DNA of 55,302 bases, from positions 1 to 55,302 of the forward strand of contig JAUNVC010000003.1 of assembly GCA_030537875.1 (NCBI GenBank), given 5' to 3'. The notes under the pieces were generated by a model that was not told the DNA's origin, ran no database searches, and worked only from the letters and a program-made list of their open reading frames with translations. Below are positions 34,023 to 42,965 of the stretch, piece after piece. The translations under genes were made by a program, and so were the position numbers. The number at the start of each line of letters is the position of its first letter. The first letter of the stretch is position 1. The stretch is from Tissierellia bacterium. GTDB lineage: Bacteria > Bacillota > Clostridia > Tissierellales > Peptoniphilaceae.

Positions 34023-35915
34023 TTATAGTGTATGGTCGCCCCTAGACTGGACGAACCCTTGTATATTGATGTCTATGCTTATATAACTTAGTGCATCTGG
34101 TACAGCTCTTAGACTATGCCATGTTCCTCTTGCTATTTTTCCATCATTACTATTAACTAGGAATTGCGTAACATCTATTTCCGCTGTATCTGTTTCAAAA
34201 TATCCAATAAGATTATTATTGGCATAGAGATGGAATTTTTCGGCTCGACCAAATCGATAGATTCCTGGTTCTATTTCGTGGGTATGATCAGCTATTGTTA
34301 TTGAGTGATTATGCCCAGGAATGCTAAAATCATGTCTATGAGCTGGAATATTAATTCGAACCTCGTGGTTGTGTGCAGGGATATTTAGTTCAAACTTGTG
34401 ATTGTGGTTTCCACTTTGGTAAAATTCTACAAAGTCATCAACTCCATATTTTTGCAGCCTAGTTCCACTCGGGATCCCATGGTTATGTCCCCTTCTTCCC
34501 ATGCTCCCATAGTTCCAATCATTGTCTGGGAAATATTCCCATACTTCCGTTGTAAAACTCTCCGAATAATTTCCATCCCATGTGGTTGTTTCGCTTGTAT
34601 AGTCACCTCCCCCACTATCGGTCGAGGATACTGTTCCTCCTTCCCACGTAGTCGTTTCTGTTGTTCCACCACCACTGCTTGTGGTTTTAGTTACACCGCC
34701 ACCACCTTTGGTTGCCTTGGAGTAGGATCGGAAGGCTTCCGTCTTAATTTTTGCCACTACTTTGTTTACAATCCTCATGTCTTCTGGCAAGTAAAAATGT
34801 ATTTCAGCGCCATCGGTTTCATCTGCATTGGCTTGTAAGCTCTGGCCATATATCTGTGTTGCACCTTGGCTGTAACTCATTTCAATACGCTGTCTATCGG
34901 CCATATCTGCTATTGTGCTCGCAATATTGGTTGGATGATTGCTTAAAGTAAGGGTTGTATTTGGCACATCATCTGTATCTGTGCGAGCAAGGCCTACAAT
35001 GTAATGTTCTTCCATAAGCTGTAGTTCTGGTACATCTATTAGCACCTTGTCTCCAATGTCCCAAGAATCGCCCACCACATCTATTTGGTAGCTACTTTTA
35101 ATTGTGCTAAGTTCTTCCAGCATTGCTTTTGCAGTGTTCATAAGACTCTCTGGATTTTCGTACCTCCGGTCCACCCATACTCTATTTATAATCCCATATC
35201 TTTTTATAGCTTCTGGAGAAGCTTCAATATAAGGGAGTCCATTATTAACCTCCTTGATATTAAGCTGGTTAATTCCTTCTCCATATCCAAGTGGAAATAA
35301 ACGTGTGCAAACTTGCATGTAATCCGTGTTGTTCTCAAGAGGTAATAGGTTGTATCCTTCAGTTATTACTTTTGGTGCAGCATTTGTTTCTAATTTTCTT
35401 AGATGTAATGTCCATGGAAATGATCTCATGTCCACTTCCCACTTGTATTTCTCAGCAAACGGCTTTGGAACAGCCATAATTGCTGCTAGGAGATTCTCCT
35501 GTTCTGTGCCATACTCAAATTGCCTAGAAAACTCGCAATCTCCTAGTTTCCATCGTGTTTGATTTTGTTTCGATAAATAATTGCTTAAGACTTGCTCCGT
35601 GTAATATCCTCTGCCACCTAACCTGTAGTAGCCTAGGATTATATCATCCATCAGTGTTGCCAGTGCATGTTCAGCCTTGTAATTATAGACTGTAACATCT
35701 TCCATGCGTGCACCTGTAGGCATGATTCTATAATACTCATCACGGTATTTAACATATGAGAATGGTTCTAATAATTCTCGTTTTGGATCCTGTCTAGGAA
35801 CAGAGAATTGTATATAAGCAAGACTATTCAATTTTCTATCAATATTGATCTCTGTAGCATTGGTTATTTCGCCAATTGCTATCATGTCTTTGTTATATAC
35901 TTTTAATTCTCCCAT
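34023..35915 (-). CDS. Tail-tip / tail-associated protein (siphovirus Tal-like) with histidine-pair array
   Basis: A 630-residue protein. The first about 350 residues show the pattern of the siphovirus tail-endopeptidase/gp37-like base (ELKVYNKDMIAIGEI, RYENPESLMNTAKAML, DIGDKVLI). A Gly/Thr/Ser linker follows (about 415-465, GGGGVTKTTSSGGG). Then comes a series of H-x-H pairs (about 490-570: HNH, HNH, HNH, HRH, HNH, HTH) and a compact C-terminal domain. I chose ATG 35915, which overlaps the previous stop as TAATG and has GGTGG upstream. No peptidase active site is recognised. Confidence 0.75.
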   Translation of the reverse strand: MGELKVYNKDMIAIGEITNATEINIDRKLNSLAYIQFSVPRQDPKRELLEPFSYVKYRDEYYRIMPTGARMEDVTVYNYKAEHALATLMDDIILGYYRLGGRGYYTEQVLSNYLSKQNQTRWKLGDCEFSRQFEYGTEQENLLAAIMAVPKPFAEKYKWEVDMRSFPWTLHLRKLETNAAPKVITEGYNLLPLENNTDYMQVCTRLFPLGYGEGINQLNIKEVNNGLPYIEASPEAIKRYGIINRVWVDRRYENPESLMNTAKAMLEELSTIKSSYQIDVVGDSWDIGDKVLIDVPELQLMEEHYIVGLARTDTDDVPNTTLTLSNHPTNIASTIADMADRQRIEMSYSQGATQIYGQSLQANADETDGAEIHFYLPEDMRIVNKVVAKIKTEAFRSYSKATKGGGGVTKTTSSGGGTTETTTWEGGTVSSTDSGGGDYTSETTTWDGNYSESFTTEVWEYFPDNDWNYGSMGRRGHNHGIPSGTRLQKYGVDDFVEFYQSGNHNHKFELNIPAHNHEVRINIPAHRHDFSIPGHNHSITIADHTHEIEPGIYRFGRAEKFHLYANNNLIGYFETDTAEIDVTQFLVNSNDGKIARGTWHSLRAVPDALSYISIDINIQGFVQSRGDHTL

Positions 35916-36604
35916 TAGATCCACCGTTCTGTATATATGATTGTTCCTTCTATATCGCTATTAGAGCCATTTTGTACAATTAATTCCACAAGATTTCGGC
36001 TCAATTTTATCCAATCTCCCTCTCTGAGATGATATGCATTTTCCCCATCAATGGTTACAGTTCGATTTTCTGCATCTATGACCATGGTCTGTCCAGCACC
36101 CAGCGCACCATTAATACTCATCACAATTGTGTCTAGAAGGTCACTTGTAACCTGTGAATGTAATTGTCCACTCATATACAGCTCCACAGGAGTAGTTATG
36201 TTTAGATCTGCGAGAGCTTCCAAAGTTGCAATTAATTTGCTTTCAATGACATATTGTAAAGACCCGTGCACTTGTGAGTTTAGTTTTCCAGTATTCTTTG
36301 AGGTTACATATCCTATAATTTCGCCATCTACAGTCCCGAGGAGTAGTGTAGGATAAGTATCTTTGAGATTTAATGCAACCACCCCAACTGATGCGGATTG
36401 TAAACCTGCCTTGCTGTTTATATTAGTCTCTTGTCCTAAGTCCATTATTGCTTTTAAAGCAATTGTGCCACTCATTCTATCCTCAACCGCTAGATATACT
36501 GTAGGTAATACTCTTCCCTGCAGTGTTCCACTCATGTTTGCGGTTACTCTTTCTCCATCTGTTCTTTGTGGCCTGTTATACGCACCGATATTGTATTTTT
36601 GCAT
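35915..36604 (-). CDS. Distal tail protein, C-terminal Dit-like domain with beta-repeat insertion
   Basis: A 229-residue protein. The last about 60 residues (MVIDAENRTVTIDG, HLREGDWIKLS, then GTIIYTERWI) match the C-terminal domain of SPP1-type distal tail proteins (pattern x-V-x-L-N-G, GD-x-x-x-L-x-x-G-x-N, Y-x-x-R-W). The first about 165 residues hold short beta repeats marked by MSGTLQGR, MSGTIALK and MSGQLHSQ. The preceding Dit gene (37395-37922) ends before this domain, so the fold may be shared by two proteins. Confidence 0.6.
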   Translation of the reverse strand: MQKYNIGAYNRPQRTDGERVTANMSGTLQGRVLPTVYLAVEDRMSGTIALKAIMDLGQETNINSKAGLQSASVGVVALNLKDTYPTLLLGTVDGEIIGYVTSKNTGKLNSQVHGSLQYVIESKLIATLEALADLNITTPVELYMSGQLHSQVTSDLLDTIVMSINGALGAGQTMVIDAENRTVTIDGENAYHLREGDWIKLSRNLVELIVQNGSNSDIEGTIIYTERWI

Positions 36605-36615
36605 CTATGGGCCTC

Positions 36616-37392
36616 CTAGTTGATAGATAAACTTATATCCTCCGCCTCCAGCATAGGCATATATCCTTTTTTGATCTCTCTGGGACTCCTAGATTTTTTA
36701 TACAATGGTTCTCCGCCACTTTTCTCGGACATTATAACGTTGTAATTCCATGTGCCCCAAGAGCCTGTTGGCCTAGGAAATACTCCATCATTAGTATTTA
36801 CTATTGTCGTAGCTCCACTAGAACTATTAGATGGAGTTGAAAACATTAATGGCAATCTAGCATATCCACCACCAGTTAACTCTGCACCGCCGCTATCAGG
36901 ATCCCCGTTATAGAGAGCTAAATGTGAATTAACTCCTGCTAGAGAGATGCCACGGAATACATTTAGTATCTTCTCCTGGAACGATTTGCTTAGATCCCCG
37001 GTTAAGTAAAAAATCACTTCTCCGGGCAGAAAAGTTGGCGCGTCCGATTCTCCGACCACCATTGCCTCTGCAATCCGGCTATAGGCAAGCATATTTCCAC
37101 CTGAAACACTGTCAAAGATACCTACATAAGTAATAGTTCCTACACTTGTTTCAGCCTTAGAAAAATCTATTTTTTCCGTATTTCTAATTCCCATTCCATT
37201 GCTTTCAGGAGCTGGCACTGAAAATGTAATTTCTTGTCTTTGGTAACCTGTATAAGACACTTCCGTTCCTTCCCTACCACTTTCTCCAGGGCTACTAAGA
37301 AACAGCCCTAAATACACTTTTGCTGGTGCAGAAAAAGTTACCCCTGAAAATATTTTTAAAATTTTATCTTCCATATAATCTGATGCGTACAT
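36616..37392 (-). CDS. Phage tail protein with two tandem related halves
   Basis: A 258-residue protein. Each half begins with a helix (EDKILKIFSGVTFSAP and FQEKILNVFRGISLAG), then a beta pair (VYLGLFLSSPGESG and SHLALYNGDPDSGG), a GY-x-R segment (YTGYQRQEITFS and GGYARLPLMFS) and a GT-x-x-Y/W pair (VGTITYVGIFDS and WGTWNYNVIMSE). It looks like an internal duplication of a small tail-fibre-like domain. The gene sits between the two Dit-like genes. The exact function is unknown. Confidence 0.6.
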   Translation of the reverse strand: MYASDYMEDKILKIFSGVTFSAPAKVYLGLFLSSPGESGREGTEVSYTGYQRQEITFSVPAPESNGMGIRNTEKIDFSKAETSVGTITYVGIFDSVSGGNMLAYSRIAEAMVVGESDAPTFLPGEVIFYLTGDLSKSFQEKILNVFRGISLAGVNSHLALYNGDPDSGGAELTGGGYARLPLMFSTPSNSSSGATTIVNTNDGVFPRPTGSWGTWNYNVIMSEKSGGEPLYKKSRSPREIKKGYMPMLEAEDISLSIN

Positions 37393-37394
37393 TT

Positions 37395-37922
37395 TTACCT
37401 CCTATTAATGGTCTGTATTTCTATATTTTGAATTGGTGTATTTCCGTTATTCTTTACAATTATTATCGGATAAGCCCATCTAGTACCTTTGTAGTTTATG
37501 TTGTTAGATCCAGTTTGTAATGATTGCTGTTTAGGTTCAGAATAAGCAAATGGATCTGCTACAAAGGTTATGGTCCATTCCCTCATAATCTCTCTTGGCA
37601 TAGTATCTATGGAGGCACTACTCCATATTTCAGCTTTGTAGTGTTTGTCTGGTTCGTCCCATAGTATCAACTCTCCTCTTCCGCTCAGCCAGTAAGCTAT
37701 CTCTCTAACATCTGCCCTAGATATCTTCTTCTCTAAGACACATCGGATAGAAATATCTCTTACATCATAGTATCTGTCATCTTCCCCGTAGAAAGTGCCA
37801 TCTTTTTTTGGTATGCGTATGTCTTTGGATCGTTTCGGAGGCATAAGAACGTCTGTGGCAATTACACGTATCCCAAACTCTTCACTGTTTTTCCCTTTGA
37901 ATGTGAATGTATTTCCTTGCAC
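37395..37922 (-). CDS. Distal tail protein (Dit), N-terminal part
   Basis: A 175-residue protein of the siphovirus tail-component (Dit/PblA N-terminal) family: FTFKGKNSEEFGIRVIATDVLMP, RSKDIRIPKKDGTFYGEDDRYYD and IAYWLSGRGELILWDEPDKHYKAEI are characteristic. It should form the hub at the tail end below the tape measure. Full Dit proteins are about 230-260 residues; this one stops after YPIIIVKNNGNTPI, at the beginning of the usual second domain. ATG at 37922 abuts the tape-measure stop. Confidence 0.82.
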   Translation of the reverse strand: MQGNTFTFKGKNSEEFGIRVIATDVLMPPKRSKDIRIPKKDGTFYGEDDRYYDVRDISIRCVLEKKISRADVREIAYWLSGRGELILWDEPDKHYKAEIWSSASIDTMPREIMREWTITFVADPFAYSEPKQQSLQTGSNNINYKGTRWAYPIIIVKNNGNTPIQNIEIQTINRR

Positions 37923-40568
37923 CTATATCGCCCCCCTTCTTCTTAATTCTCTGTGAACCTCTTCTCCAATATCTCTTCCGGTCTGTCTTCCCTTTCCATC
38001 TCCATGGTCCATGGTTGTCACATGTATATTTACTGTCTTAGTATTGTTATTGGTAGTGGATGATCCTCCGCCAAGTCCTGCCTGCTGGGCCAATTTCATA
38101 TGAGAATTCCTTACTTTTGCTTCCATAGTATGAACATATGCTTTGTATTCTTCATCAGCTCCTTCTGCCAATCCCTTCACTAGCATTTTCCCAATTTCAT
38201 CTCTCCACACTCGGCTGGGAGAGTGGATACCCGTTACTTTTTTAAAGGTTTTGGTGACCCCGCTAGCTAGAGAAGACACTTTAGAAGAAACCCAGTTCCA
38301 AGCTCCACTAATTCCGTCGGCAATCCCTTTCGCAAGAGACTCTCCGATGCTCCTTGCGCTACTCCAAGCCCTCTTTATAGTATCGGTTGTGGCTGAAGCA
38401 ACCCTTTCCATAGCATTGGTAAGATTTGTTTTTCCAGCTTCAACTCCGTTTTTCAGCCCTTCCATTGCAGATGTGGATAGTGACTTTATATTGGTCCATG
38501 CAATTTTTATAGCTTCTTTAGCTTTTTCCGCTACTTGCTTAGCTGATTCTGATACACTACTTTCGCGGCTCTTGATCCCCTCGGCCATTCCTTCTGCCAT
38601 GGGCCCGCCTATCTCCTCAGACATTACCTTTGACGGAGAATTTATACCAAGCCATTTTTTAAAGGTTCCAATAATCCCTTTGAACCAACCCTTGACAGCG
38701 TCTTTTAAATCTGCCCATCCCTGTTTTAGGCCTTTCCACAGCCCCTTAAAGAGTTCAATTCCAGCATTCCAAATGTCCGGAAGAGCTTCTAATATAGCCC
38801 CATTGAGCTTAAGAACAAGCTCAAACCCTGCCACAGCAATAGCCGGCAAGTTCTCTACTATAGCTTTTGCAACACCAGTTACCAGCTTGATGGCTCCATC
38901 TATTAACTTGTCTGGGTGCGCAGACAAACCTTTTAAAAAACCTGTTAAAAGCTTTAGTGCTACATCTGCTATCTTGGGTGCGTTTTCTCCTATTGCAGTA
39001 ATAAGAGTTGTTACCACAGTGCCCGCAGTCTCTGGGATTGTGTCCATATTATTTAGAATCCCGTCAATGAAACCACTTAATACTTTGCTTCCTGTCTCCA
39101 CAATACCTGGTAATGCACTTATTATCTTGTCAGTCCATTGAGCCAATATAGTACCCAAGGTCTCAGAAAATGCTTCTGGCCCTTTTTTGAATGCCTCTGT
39201 AAGTTGCCCTACTGAATCCTTGGCTGATTGCACCATGTTTCGGACTGTGGATGTGGATCCTTCTGCCATTGTTATCCATAGACCCTCAAGCTTGGATTTG
39301 AATTCTTTTATGTCCCCTTGTAGGTTGTCCATTAGAACTTCGGACATGTCTTTAGCAGCACCTTCTGAGTTCCTAATGTTCTCTTCTAGGTTCTCCCATG
39401 CAGTGGAGTCTTCCAATGTAGCAGATAAACCCTGGTACAAAACCTTAGCCTCGTCTGCAGTAACACCTAATTGCTGCATGGCTAGCGCAATAAACTCAGT
39501 TTCTCTAGCTGCTCCCGTACTATCCATAGCTTGGAGCTGATCTGCAAGAGTTCGAAGACTTTCCTTGCTAATCTCTACTCCCATTTGCTTTAAAGCAAAT
39601 TCCACTCCTCCAAGATCTCTGGCAGTAGAAGCTAATAATGCACCAGCTGCAGCTAAATCTTGCTTGTTAAATATTTTGCTCATGAGCCTGGTGCGGTCTT
39701 CTTGGCTTAAATCCTTCATCTTCTCATTCATTTCTGAGAAGATCTCGTTTAAAGGTCTCATCTTGCCTTCTGCATCATAGGTTGATATTCCAAGAGCATC
39801 AAAAGCTATAATGGCATCTTTGGTCGTAGGGGTCATGGCCATAATAATATTACGTAGCTTAGTTCCCCCTTCAGCCCCCTTGATTCCGTTATTAGCCAAT
39901 ATTCCAAGGGCAGTATTAAGTTCAACAGTTCCATTGGCCAAGCCTTTAGCATTAGCACCCACAGCTAATATGGCTTCACCTAATTGACCTACATTTGTGT
40001 TAGATTTTTGTGATGTGCGGGCCATCTGGTCGATAAACGTGTCCGCCTCGTCTATCGCTATGCCAAGAGCGCTCATGGAGTCTGTTACCAAGTCAGTTGC
40101 ATATCCGAGTTCTAATCCTCCCGCACTAGCAAGAGCCAATGTTTTTGGCAATAATTGCGCAGCTTGTTCTGCATCCAGTCCCGCAAGAGCTAAATAGTTA
40201 AGTGCTTCCGCCGCCTCTGACGCAGAATATTGGGTGCTCTCACCGGCTTCTTTTGCTGCGTTTTTTAACAATTCAAATCGTTCTGATCCATTGGTGATTT
40301 CCTCTGCAGTAATCCCCATGGTTGCTGCAACCTGGCTCATGGAAGCCTCAAAGTCTGAGCCCACTTTCAGTGCTACTGCACCCACGGCTTTAGCGGCAGT
40401 TCCCATGGCAGCAATGCCTTGTATTGCCAGTCGGCTTGCAGTTAATGTGGCAGCGCCAATTCCTTTAGCAATTGAGCCAAAGCCTCCCTTCATCTTTTGA
40501 AGACCTTCTTTTAGCCCCTTATCATCTAATTTAGTTTTTATTTTTATGGCGCCATCATAATTGCTCAC
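37923..40568 (-). CDS. Tail tape measure protein
   Basis: An 881-residue protein that sets tail length. The TP901 core is at about 75-420 (FEASMSQVAATMGIT, STQYSASEAAEALNYLALAG, LASAGGLELGYATDLVTDSMSA). Several hydrophobic helices follow (about 490-650). Two copies of a GI-x-SPS module (WLGINSPSKVMSEEIG and VTGIHSPSRVWRDEIG) are near 665 and 790, and a basic tail ends in RELRRRGAI. It is short for a tape measure, so a tail around 130 nm would be the rough expectation. It follows the tail chaperone genes. Confidence 0.95.
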   Translation of the reverse strand: MSNYDGAIKIKTKLDDKGLKEGLQKMKGGFGSIAKGIGAATLTASRLAIQGIAAMGTAAKAVGAVALKVGSDFEASMSQVAATMGITAEEITNGSERFELLKNAAKEAGESTQYSASEAAEALNYLALAGLDAEQAAQLLPKTLALASAGGLELGYATDLVTDSMSALGIAIDEADTFIDQMARTSQKSNTNVGQLGEAILAVGANAKGLANGTVELNTALGILANNGIKGAEGGTKLRNIIMAMTPTTKDAIIAFDALGISTYDAEGKMRPLNEIFSEMNEKMKDLSQEDRTRLMSKIFNKQDLAAAGALLASTARDLGGVEFALKQMGVEISKESLRTLADQLQAMDSTGAARETEFIALAMQQLGVTADEAKVLYQGLSATLEDSTAWENLEENIRNSEGAAKDMSEVLMDNLQGDIKEFKSKLEGLWITMAEGSTSTVRNMVQSAKDSVGQLTEAFKKGPEAFSETLGTILAQWTDKIISALPGIVETGSKVLSGFIDGILNNMDTIPETAGTVVTTLITAIGENAPKIADVALKLLTGFLKGLSAHPDKLIDGAIKLVTGVAKAIVENLPAIAVAGFELVLKLNGAILEALPDIWNAGIELFKGLWKGLKQGWADLKDAVKGWFKGIIGTFKKWLGINSPSKVMSEEIGGPMAEGMAEGIKSRESSVSESAKQVAEKAKEAIKIAWTNIKSLSTSAMEGLKNGVEAGKTNLTNAMERVASATTDTIKRAWSSARSIGESLAKGIADGISGAWNWVSSKVSSLASGVTKTFKKVTGIHSPSRVWRDEIGKMLVKGLAEGADEEYKAYVHTMEAKVRNSHMKLAQQAGLGGGSSTTNNNTKTVNIHVTTMDHGDGKGRQTGRDIGEEVHRELRRRGAI

Positions 40569-40609
40569 TGCTTTCCCCCTAAAAAATAGAGCCCTTTTAT
40601 GAAAAGGCT

Positions 40610-40783
40610 CTATGGCTCATGTATATTTATATTTACTTCTATTTCTCTCCTACACTTTTTACATAGGATATACAAATCTCTGGACTTTCCCGTATGTATG
40701 CCATACTTCAGTAGTTTTTGGCCACAATACGGGCAGTAATACCATATTTTTTCAACATCAGAATTGATTATAGAATTCTTCAT
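40610..40783 (-). CDS. Small zinc-ribbon protein (Cys-rich KTR-like)
   Basis: A 57-residue protein with two CxxC pairs: YYCPYCGQKLLKYG and YILCKKCRREIEVNI, ending in NIHEP. The pattern resembles the cysteine-rich KTR family found on mobile elements. I chose ATG 40783 since GGAGG lies upstream; the frame is open to 40819. It overlaps the end of the Gp15-like gene by 26 bases and lies before the tape measure. Role unknown; perhaps nucleic-acid or metal binding. Confidence 0.65.
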   Translation of the reverse strand: MKNSIINSDVEKIWYYCPYCGQKLLKYGIHTGKSRDLYILCKKCRREIEVNINIHEP

Positions 40784-41348
40784 CTTTTTCTTCCTCCGTT
40801 CGCTTGTCTGGGAGGTCATATATGTTTTTTAGTTTTAGCAATCTATTTCTCTCCCAGTCTGATGCATCGGATGGAATTTCTTGTGCACGTATACCCAACA
40901 CCTCTGCATACTTACTACTGTGTAGATTAAGTAATAATGCTCTAAACTCCCACCAATGGAGATCTTCTCTTGTGAGATGGATCCCATATTCTGCAAGAAA
41001 GGAGGCATATATCAAACTTGCATCATAATCATAATCCAAGACAGGTTTTTTTATAGGAGGTGAATCTATCTTTTTTCTATCTAGATCTCCTTCGGTGGTA
41101 GTGGCCTCCGAACAGGCCATACAAAATTGCGTTATTTGGGGTAGAATTTCTTTAAAAAATGGAGCAACTGATATAGGATCATAGAACACAATATCCAATA
41201 AGGAAATTGCTTTTTCTATCTCATCAATCTCTTTATCCATTAATAATTGTTCTACCAAAATCCAAGCTCTATAGCTCGTCCTTATATCAACCTCTTTGCC
41301 ATTAACTTGCATTGTAGTTGGCATTGGATCAATTAGTAAATTTATCAT
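40758..41348 (-). CDS. Phage Gp15-family tail assembly protein
   Basis: A 196-residue protein. The segment DYDYDASLIYASFLAEYG followed by LHWWEFRALLLNL is characteristic of the bacteriophage Gp15 family. By position, between a small helical protein and the tape measure, it is the likely second tail assembly chaperone. Its ATG overlaps the end of the upstream gene by 20 bases, so coupled translation, or possibly frameshifting, would regulate its amount. Confidence 0.82.
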   Translation of the reverse strand: MINLLIDPMPTTMQVNGKEVDIRTSYRAWILVEQLLMDKEIDEIEKAISLLDIVFYDPISVAPFFKEILPQITQFCMACSEATTTEGDLDRKKIDSPPIKKPVLDYDYDASLIYASFLAEYGIHLTREDLHWWEFRALLLNLHSSKYAEVLGIRAQEIPSDASDWERNRLLKLKNIYDLPDKRTEEEKDEEFYNQF

Positions 41349-41676
41349 TCCTCTTATCTACCCTAGCGGAGCTAAATCGTATTGATTCATTAACCTCGTC
41401 AATGCGTTTCTTGAACTCCATAGAGATATATCCAACAAGCTCCACCAAATCTGCAAAGCTACGTCCTTCAGTTAACTCATCTGCTGCGGTACCAAATAAC
41501 TCAATCAGGACTTCTCTCATAAGTTCTTCCACAGCACCAGCATTGGCATCACCTTGGATTTTTTTGGATATCTGTATCCAAAAATCTGGATCATAATCTG
41601 TGACCTGCTTTGTCGTTTGGTATTTTTTGTTTTCAATTTCGAGCCTCAGATATTTATCTGAAAATTTAAATCCCAT
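41329..41676 (-). CDS. Tail assembly chaperone (DUF6673-like)
   Basis: A 115-residue helical protein beginning MGFKFSDKYLRLEI, placed directly after the major tail protein and before Gp15. The position and size fit the first tail assembly chaperone (lambda G role). It ends inside the Gp15 gene. The start is at the stop of the tail protein gene (one-base overlap). Confidence 0.65.
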   Translation of the reverse strand: MGFKFSDKYLRLEIENKKYQTTKQVTDYDPDFWIQISKKIQGDANAGAVEELMREVLIELFGTAADELTEGRSFADLVELVGYISMEFKKRIDEVNESIRFSSARVDKRNDKFTN

Positions 41677-42206
41677 TATTTACTTCCTCCTGTAGCTGCC
41701 TTACCTCCTCCAGAGGCGGCGGCTGCGTTAGCAGTAAAAGTACAAGTAAGCCAATCATCGGTGCTAGTAGCCTTGCCCTCAATATTAGGTCCATTATTCT
41801 TGAATGTACCAGTATATTGATAAGCTTCAAATCCGGACCCTTCGGCTCCAGGAATAACTGCATATGTTCTGCTCTTGGCTTCATAGGTGCCAGCCCCCAA
41901 CTCTTTGGTAAAATCAACCGTTACAATGGTAACAGTGGCATCACTACCAAGCAGTTCTTTATCTGTTATCGTAACCATCTTATCGTGAACTTTGTCGTTG
42001 GTATATTGGTCAAAGCCATAGGATATAGATTCACTCATCCCTACTGTATCTGTCGTTTCAAAGCTCTCGTCAACGTATTGCCTTGAAAATTCCTTAGTTG
42101 TTTTATTTTTGTCTAGAGAGCGGAATCCTTTCATTCGGACAAACACATTCTCCACTTCCATGAATGCTACTTTATCCGCTCTTTGTACTATTTTTCTATC
42201 CATCAT
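41676..42206 (-). CDS. Major tail (tube) protein
   Basis: A 176-residue protein with the beta-rich pattern of tube proteins: VENVFVRMKGFRSLDKNK, SYGFDQYTNDKVHDKMV and DATVTIVTVDFTKELGAGTYEAKSR. The last about 15 residues (AAAASGGGKAATGGSK) are a low-complexity Gly/Ala/Ser tail. Its position between the tail terminator and the chaperones supports the call. ATG 42206 and ATG 42203 are both possible (ATGATG after GGAGGAA). Confidence 0.82.
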   Translation of the reverse strand: MMDRKIVQRADKVAFMEVENVFVRMKGFRSLDKNKTTKEFSRQYVDESFETTDTVGMSESISYGFDQYTNDKVHDKMVTITDKELLGSDATVTIVTVDFTKELGAGTYEAKSRTYAVIPGAEGSGFEAYQYTGTFKNNGPNIEGKATSTDDWLTCTFTANAAAASGGGKAATGGSK

Positions 42207-42612
42207 TTCCTCCTCTATAGGATATTTTAATTGTTACCTGATAAACACAGGTGTTCGTTTCGGAGCTAACATAATAGCCCTCACCTATAGCCTCTACAGC
42301 CAATACTCTATCATTGGGGTAATTTCTCTCTTTATTTTGTTCGTTGATCCAACTGCAGATCCCATGAGTTAAATTGTGATTTTGTAGTCCATCGTTAACA
42401 TCTTCTGTATATGGTAGCCGGAGATATATGGCCCAGTTTGTGGCCACATGCTCTTCACCATCCACATATCTTACCAGCACTTCACGGCTACCAGGTATCT
42501 CCGCAATACTCGCACTCTCCGACTCATAATCAAGGTAATCTACACCTAGACTCTGCATTGCTAATAGAGTTGGACATGTATTGAGCCATGTACGTATATC
42601 TTGTATCATCAT
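42196..42612 (-). CDS. Minor capsid / tail terminator protein
   Basis: A 138-residue protein beginning MMIQDIRTWLNTC, containing GSREVLVRYVDGEEH and ending in TCVYQVTIKISYRGGNDG, a pattern seen in phage minor capsid proteins that act as tail terminators. The order connector, minor capsid 1, minor capsid 2, terminator, tail tube is standard. It overlaps the tail-tube start by 11 bases and the upstream gene by 4. Confidence 0.68.
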   Translation of the reverse strand: MMIQDIRTWLNTCPTLLAMQSLGVDYLDYESESASIAEIPGSREVLVRYVDGEEHVATNWAIYLRLPYTEDVNDGLQNHNLTHGICSWINEQNKERNYPNDRVLAVEAIGEGYYVSSETNTCVYQVTIKISYRGGNDG

Positions 42613-42965
42613 TTTGCGTAAATTCCTTTATCTGTACGCTCTTGGAGCGTTTGCAAAATTGCATTCTTGTGATCGTCCCAAGCTCTTAACACCCATTTTT
42701 GTCCTCTTTGGGGTTCAATCTGTCGCTTACCCGTATTTTCATACCATTGCCTACGCGCATACTTGGTATTATAGATCAAATAACCCCGTCCTATTGGCGA
42801 TTGATATACAGATTTTCTTAATTTATGCGTGTCTACAGGTACATATTTATCTGCAGCAGTTCTTATCATAATCTCAAGGTCTTTTTGTGCCCTACCACCA
42901 ATTCCTAAGTTCATTCTTTTTACTGCTTTTCTTATATCCATCTGTAAGTCTGTAACCACTAACAT
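42609..42965 (-). CDS. Minor capsid protein 2-like (head-tail joining)
   Basis: A 118-residue protein: AADKYVPVDTHKLRKSVYQSP, ARRQWYENTGKRQ and QKWVLRAWDDHK match the minor capsid 2 / HK97 gp10-like family, which forms part of the head-tail connector. It overlaps both neighbours by 1-4 bases. Confidence 0.75.
   Translation of the reverse strand: MLVVTDLQMDIRKAVKRMNLGIGGRAQKDLEIMIRTAADKYVPVDTHKLRKSVYQSPIGRGYLIYNTKYARRQWYENTGKRQIEPQRGQKWVLRAWDDHKNAILQTLQERTDKGIYAK

Noticed and set aside
38143..39141. 332-residue plus-strand ORF
   Set aside because: It lies wholly opposite the tape measure gene. The Ser/Ala/Pro-rich translation is the mirror of its Ala/Gly/Lys codons, with no ribosome site.
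41329..41348. Possible programmed frameshift between the two tail chaperone genes (AAATTTA heptamer)
   Set aside because: The heptamer is in the frame of the second gene, not of the first, and a +1 or -2 shift would be needed. A simple overlap with its own ATG is the easier explanation.
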